A DNA stretch of 5,467 bases from Candidatus Woesearchaeota archaeon. GTDB taxonomy: Archaea; Nanobdellota; Nanobdellia; Woesearchaeales; UBA583. The position numbers were made by a program, and so were the translations under genes. The notes under the pieces are model-generated. The model saw only the letters and a list, made by a program, of their open reading frames with translations, was not told where the DNA came from and ran no database searches. How positions within the stretch are numbered: the first letter of the stretch is position 1; the number at the start of each line of letters is the position of its first letter. Shown here one piece after another: positions 5,181-5,467 of the stretch. The stretch is from the NCBI GenBank assembly GCA_007117405.1, contig SKGP01000021.1, forward strand, positions 1 to 5,467, in the 5' to 3' direction.

Positions 5181-5467
5181 ATGCACAACCAAAAGAAATC
5201 TATTTCAGGAATAATTGCAACCCTGTTACTCTTATCAATATCTTTTTTTGCAGTAGCAGGTTTTCAAATATGGTTTATGGATTATTCTAGTTATTTAAAC
5301 ATAAAAAACGAAGAAAATAATTTTATAGAATTTTCAAATACAAGAATAGAAGCAATAGTTGGTGAAAGTTTGTATTTTAATAATGGATTTAAAAATTTAA
5401 CAGTTAAAGAAATAAAGGTTGGGAGTCAAAGTTGTGTAATTAATGAAGTTTTTTCTTCAGGGATTCA
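5181..5467 (+). CDS. Type IV pilin-like secreted protein, 3'-truncated
   Basis: The first 95 residues of a protein whose gene runs off the window; the frame is open to the end. The N-terminus is a class III (prepilin) signal: MHNQKKSISG, then an unbroken hydrophobic stretch (residues 11-32, IIATLLLLSI onward, ending GFQIWF). In archaeal pilins a prepilin peptidase cuts before the hydrophobic helix, which stays on the mature protein and packs into the pilus core. Cleavage after Ser7 (Lys at -2) or Gly10 both look possible. The mature part is polar and beta-like, with one sequon (Asn72) and one Cys (85). Similar pilins with an ISG/ISS start and a GFQ-W ending are, from memory, common in DPANN archaea. 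The ATG at 5181 is the only start that gives the full signal, and a TATA box lies at leaderless distance. It follows secY, whose channel would export it. Whether it builds a pilus, an archaellum or is a lone membrane-anchored pilin-fold protein cannot be told without the rest of the gene. Confidence 0.78.
   Translation, partial: MHNQKKSISGIIATLLLLSISFFAVAGFQIWFMDYSSYLNIKNEENNFIEFSNTRIEAIVGESLYFNNGFKNLTVKEIKVGSQSCVINEVFSSGI

Overview
The window is AT-rich (by eye about 70% A+T) and archaeal. The markers are an archaeal-type ribosomal protein uL15, an archaeal/eukaryal-type SecY, a fused ADP-forming acyl-CoA synthetase, a class III (type IV pilin-like) signal sequence, and TATA boxes placed about 25 nt from transcription or translation starts. 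The small, compact, Asn/Lys/Phe/Ile-rich proteins, the fused ADP-forming synthetase and the pilin style suggest a DPANN-type lineage (Pacearchaeota/Woesearchaeota-like). That placement is inference from gene style, not from a phylogeny.

Layout, left to right. Positions 1-726 (+) hold the 3' end of a gene for a surface protein with a C-terminal membrane anchor. It is cut by the window edge: the frame is open back to base 1, so the in-frame GTG at 106 is not its start. Only 3 nt away, and convergent, lies the fused acetate/acyl-CoA ligase (ADP-forming) on the minus strand (730-2811). A 135-nt divergent promoter region (2812-2946) separates it from uL15 (2947-3489, +), which is followed after 52 nt by secY (3542-4975, +). 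A 205-nt intergenic region (4976-5180) follows. It is the most unusual stretch here: a polypyrimidine tract, a long hairpin, and a second copy of the last ~36 nt of secY plus its first 3'-flanking bases. It ends in a palindromic TATA box in front of a gene for a pilin-like secreted protein (5181 to the window end, 3' truncated).

uL15 and SecY are the usual last genes of the archaeal spc-type ribosomal operon; here the pair stands alone, with its own promoter and without the usual neighbours visible. SecY provides the membrane channel that the pilin-like protein and the anchored surface protein would need for export. The synthetase makes ATP from acyl-CoA, ADP and phosphate, a typical energy source in fermentative archaea.

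I see no mobile-element gene, CRISPR array, tRNA or rRNA. The best candidate for something not routine is the secY tail duplication with its enclosed hairpin. It may record allelic recombination, be a cis-acting RNA element, or be an assembly artefact.
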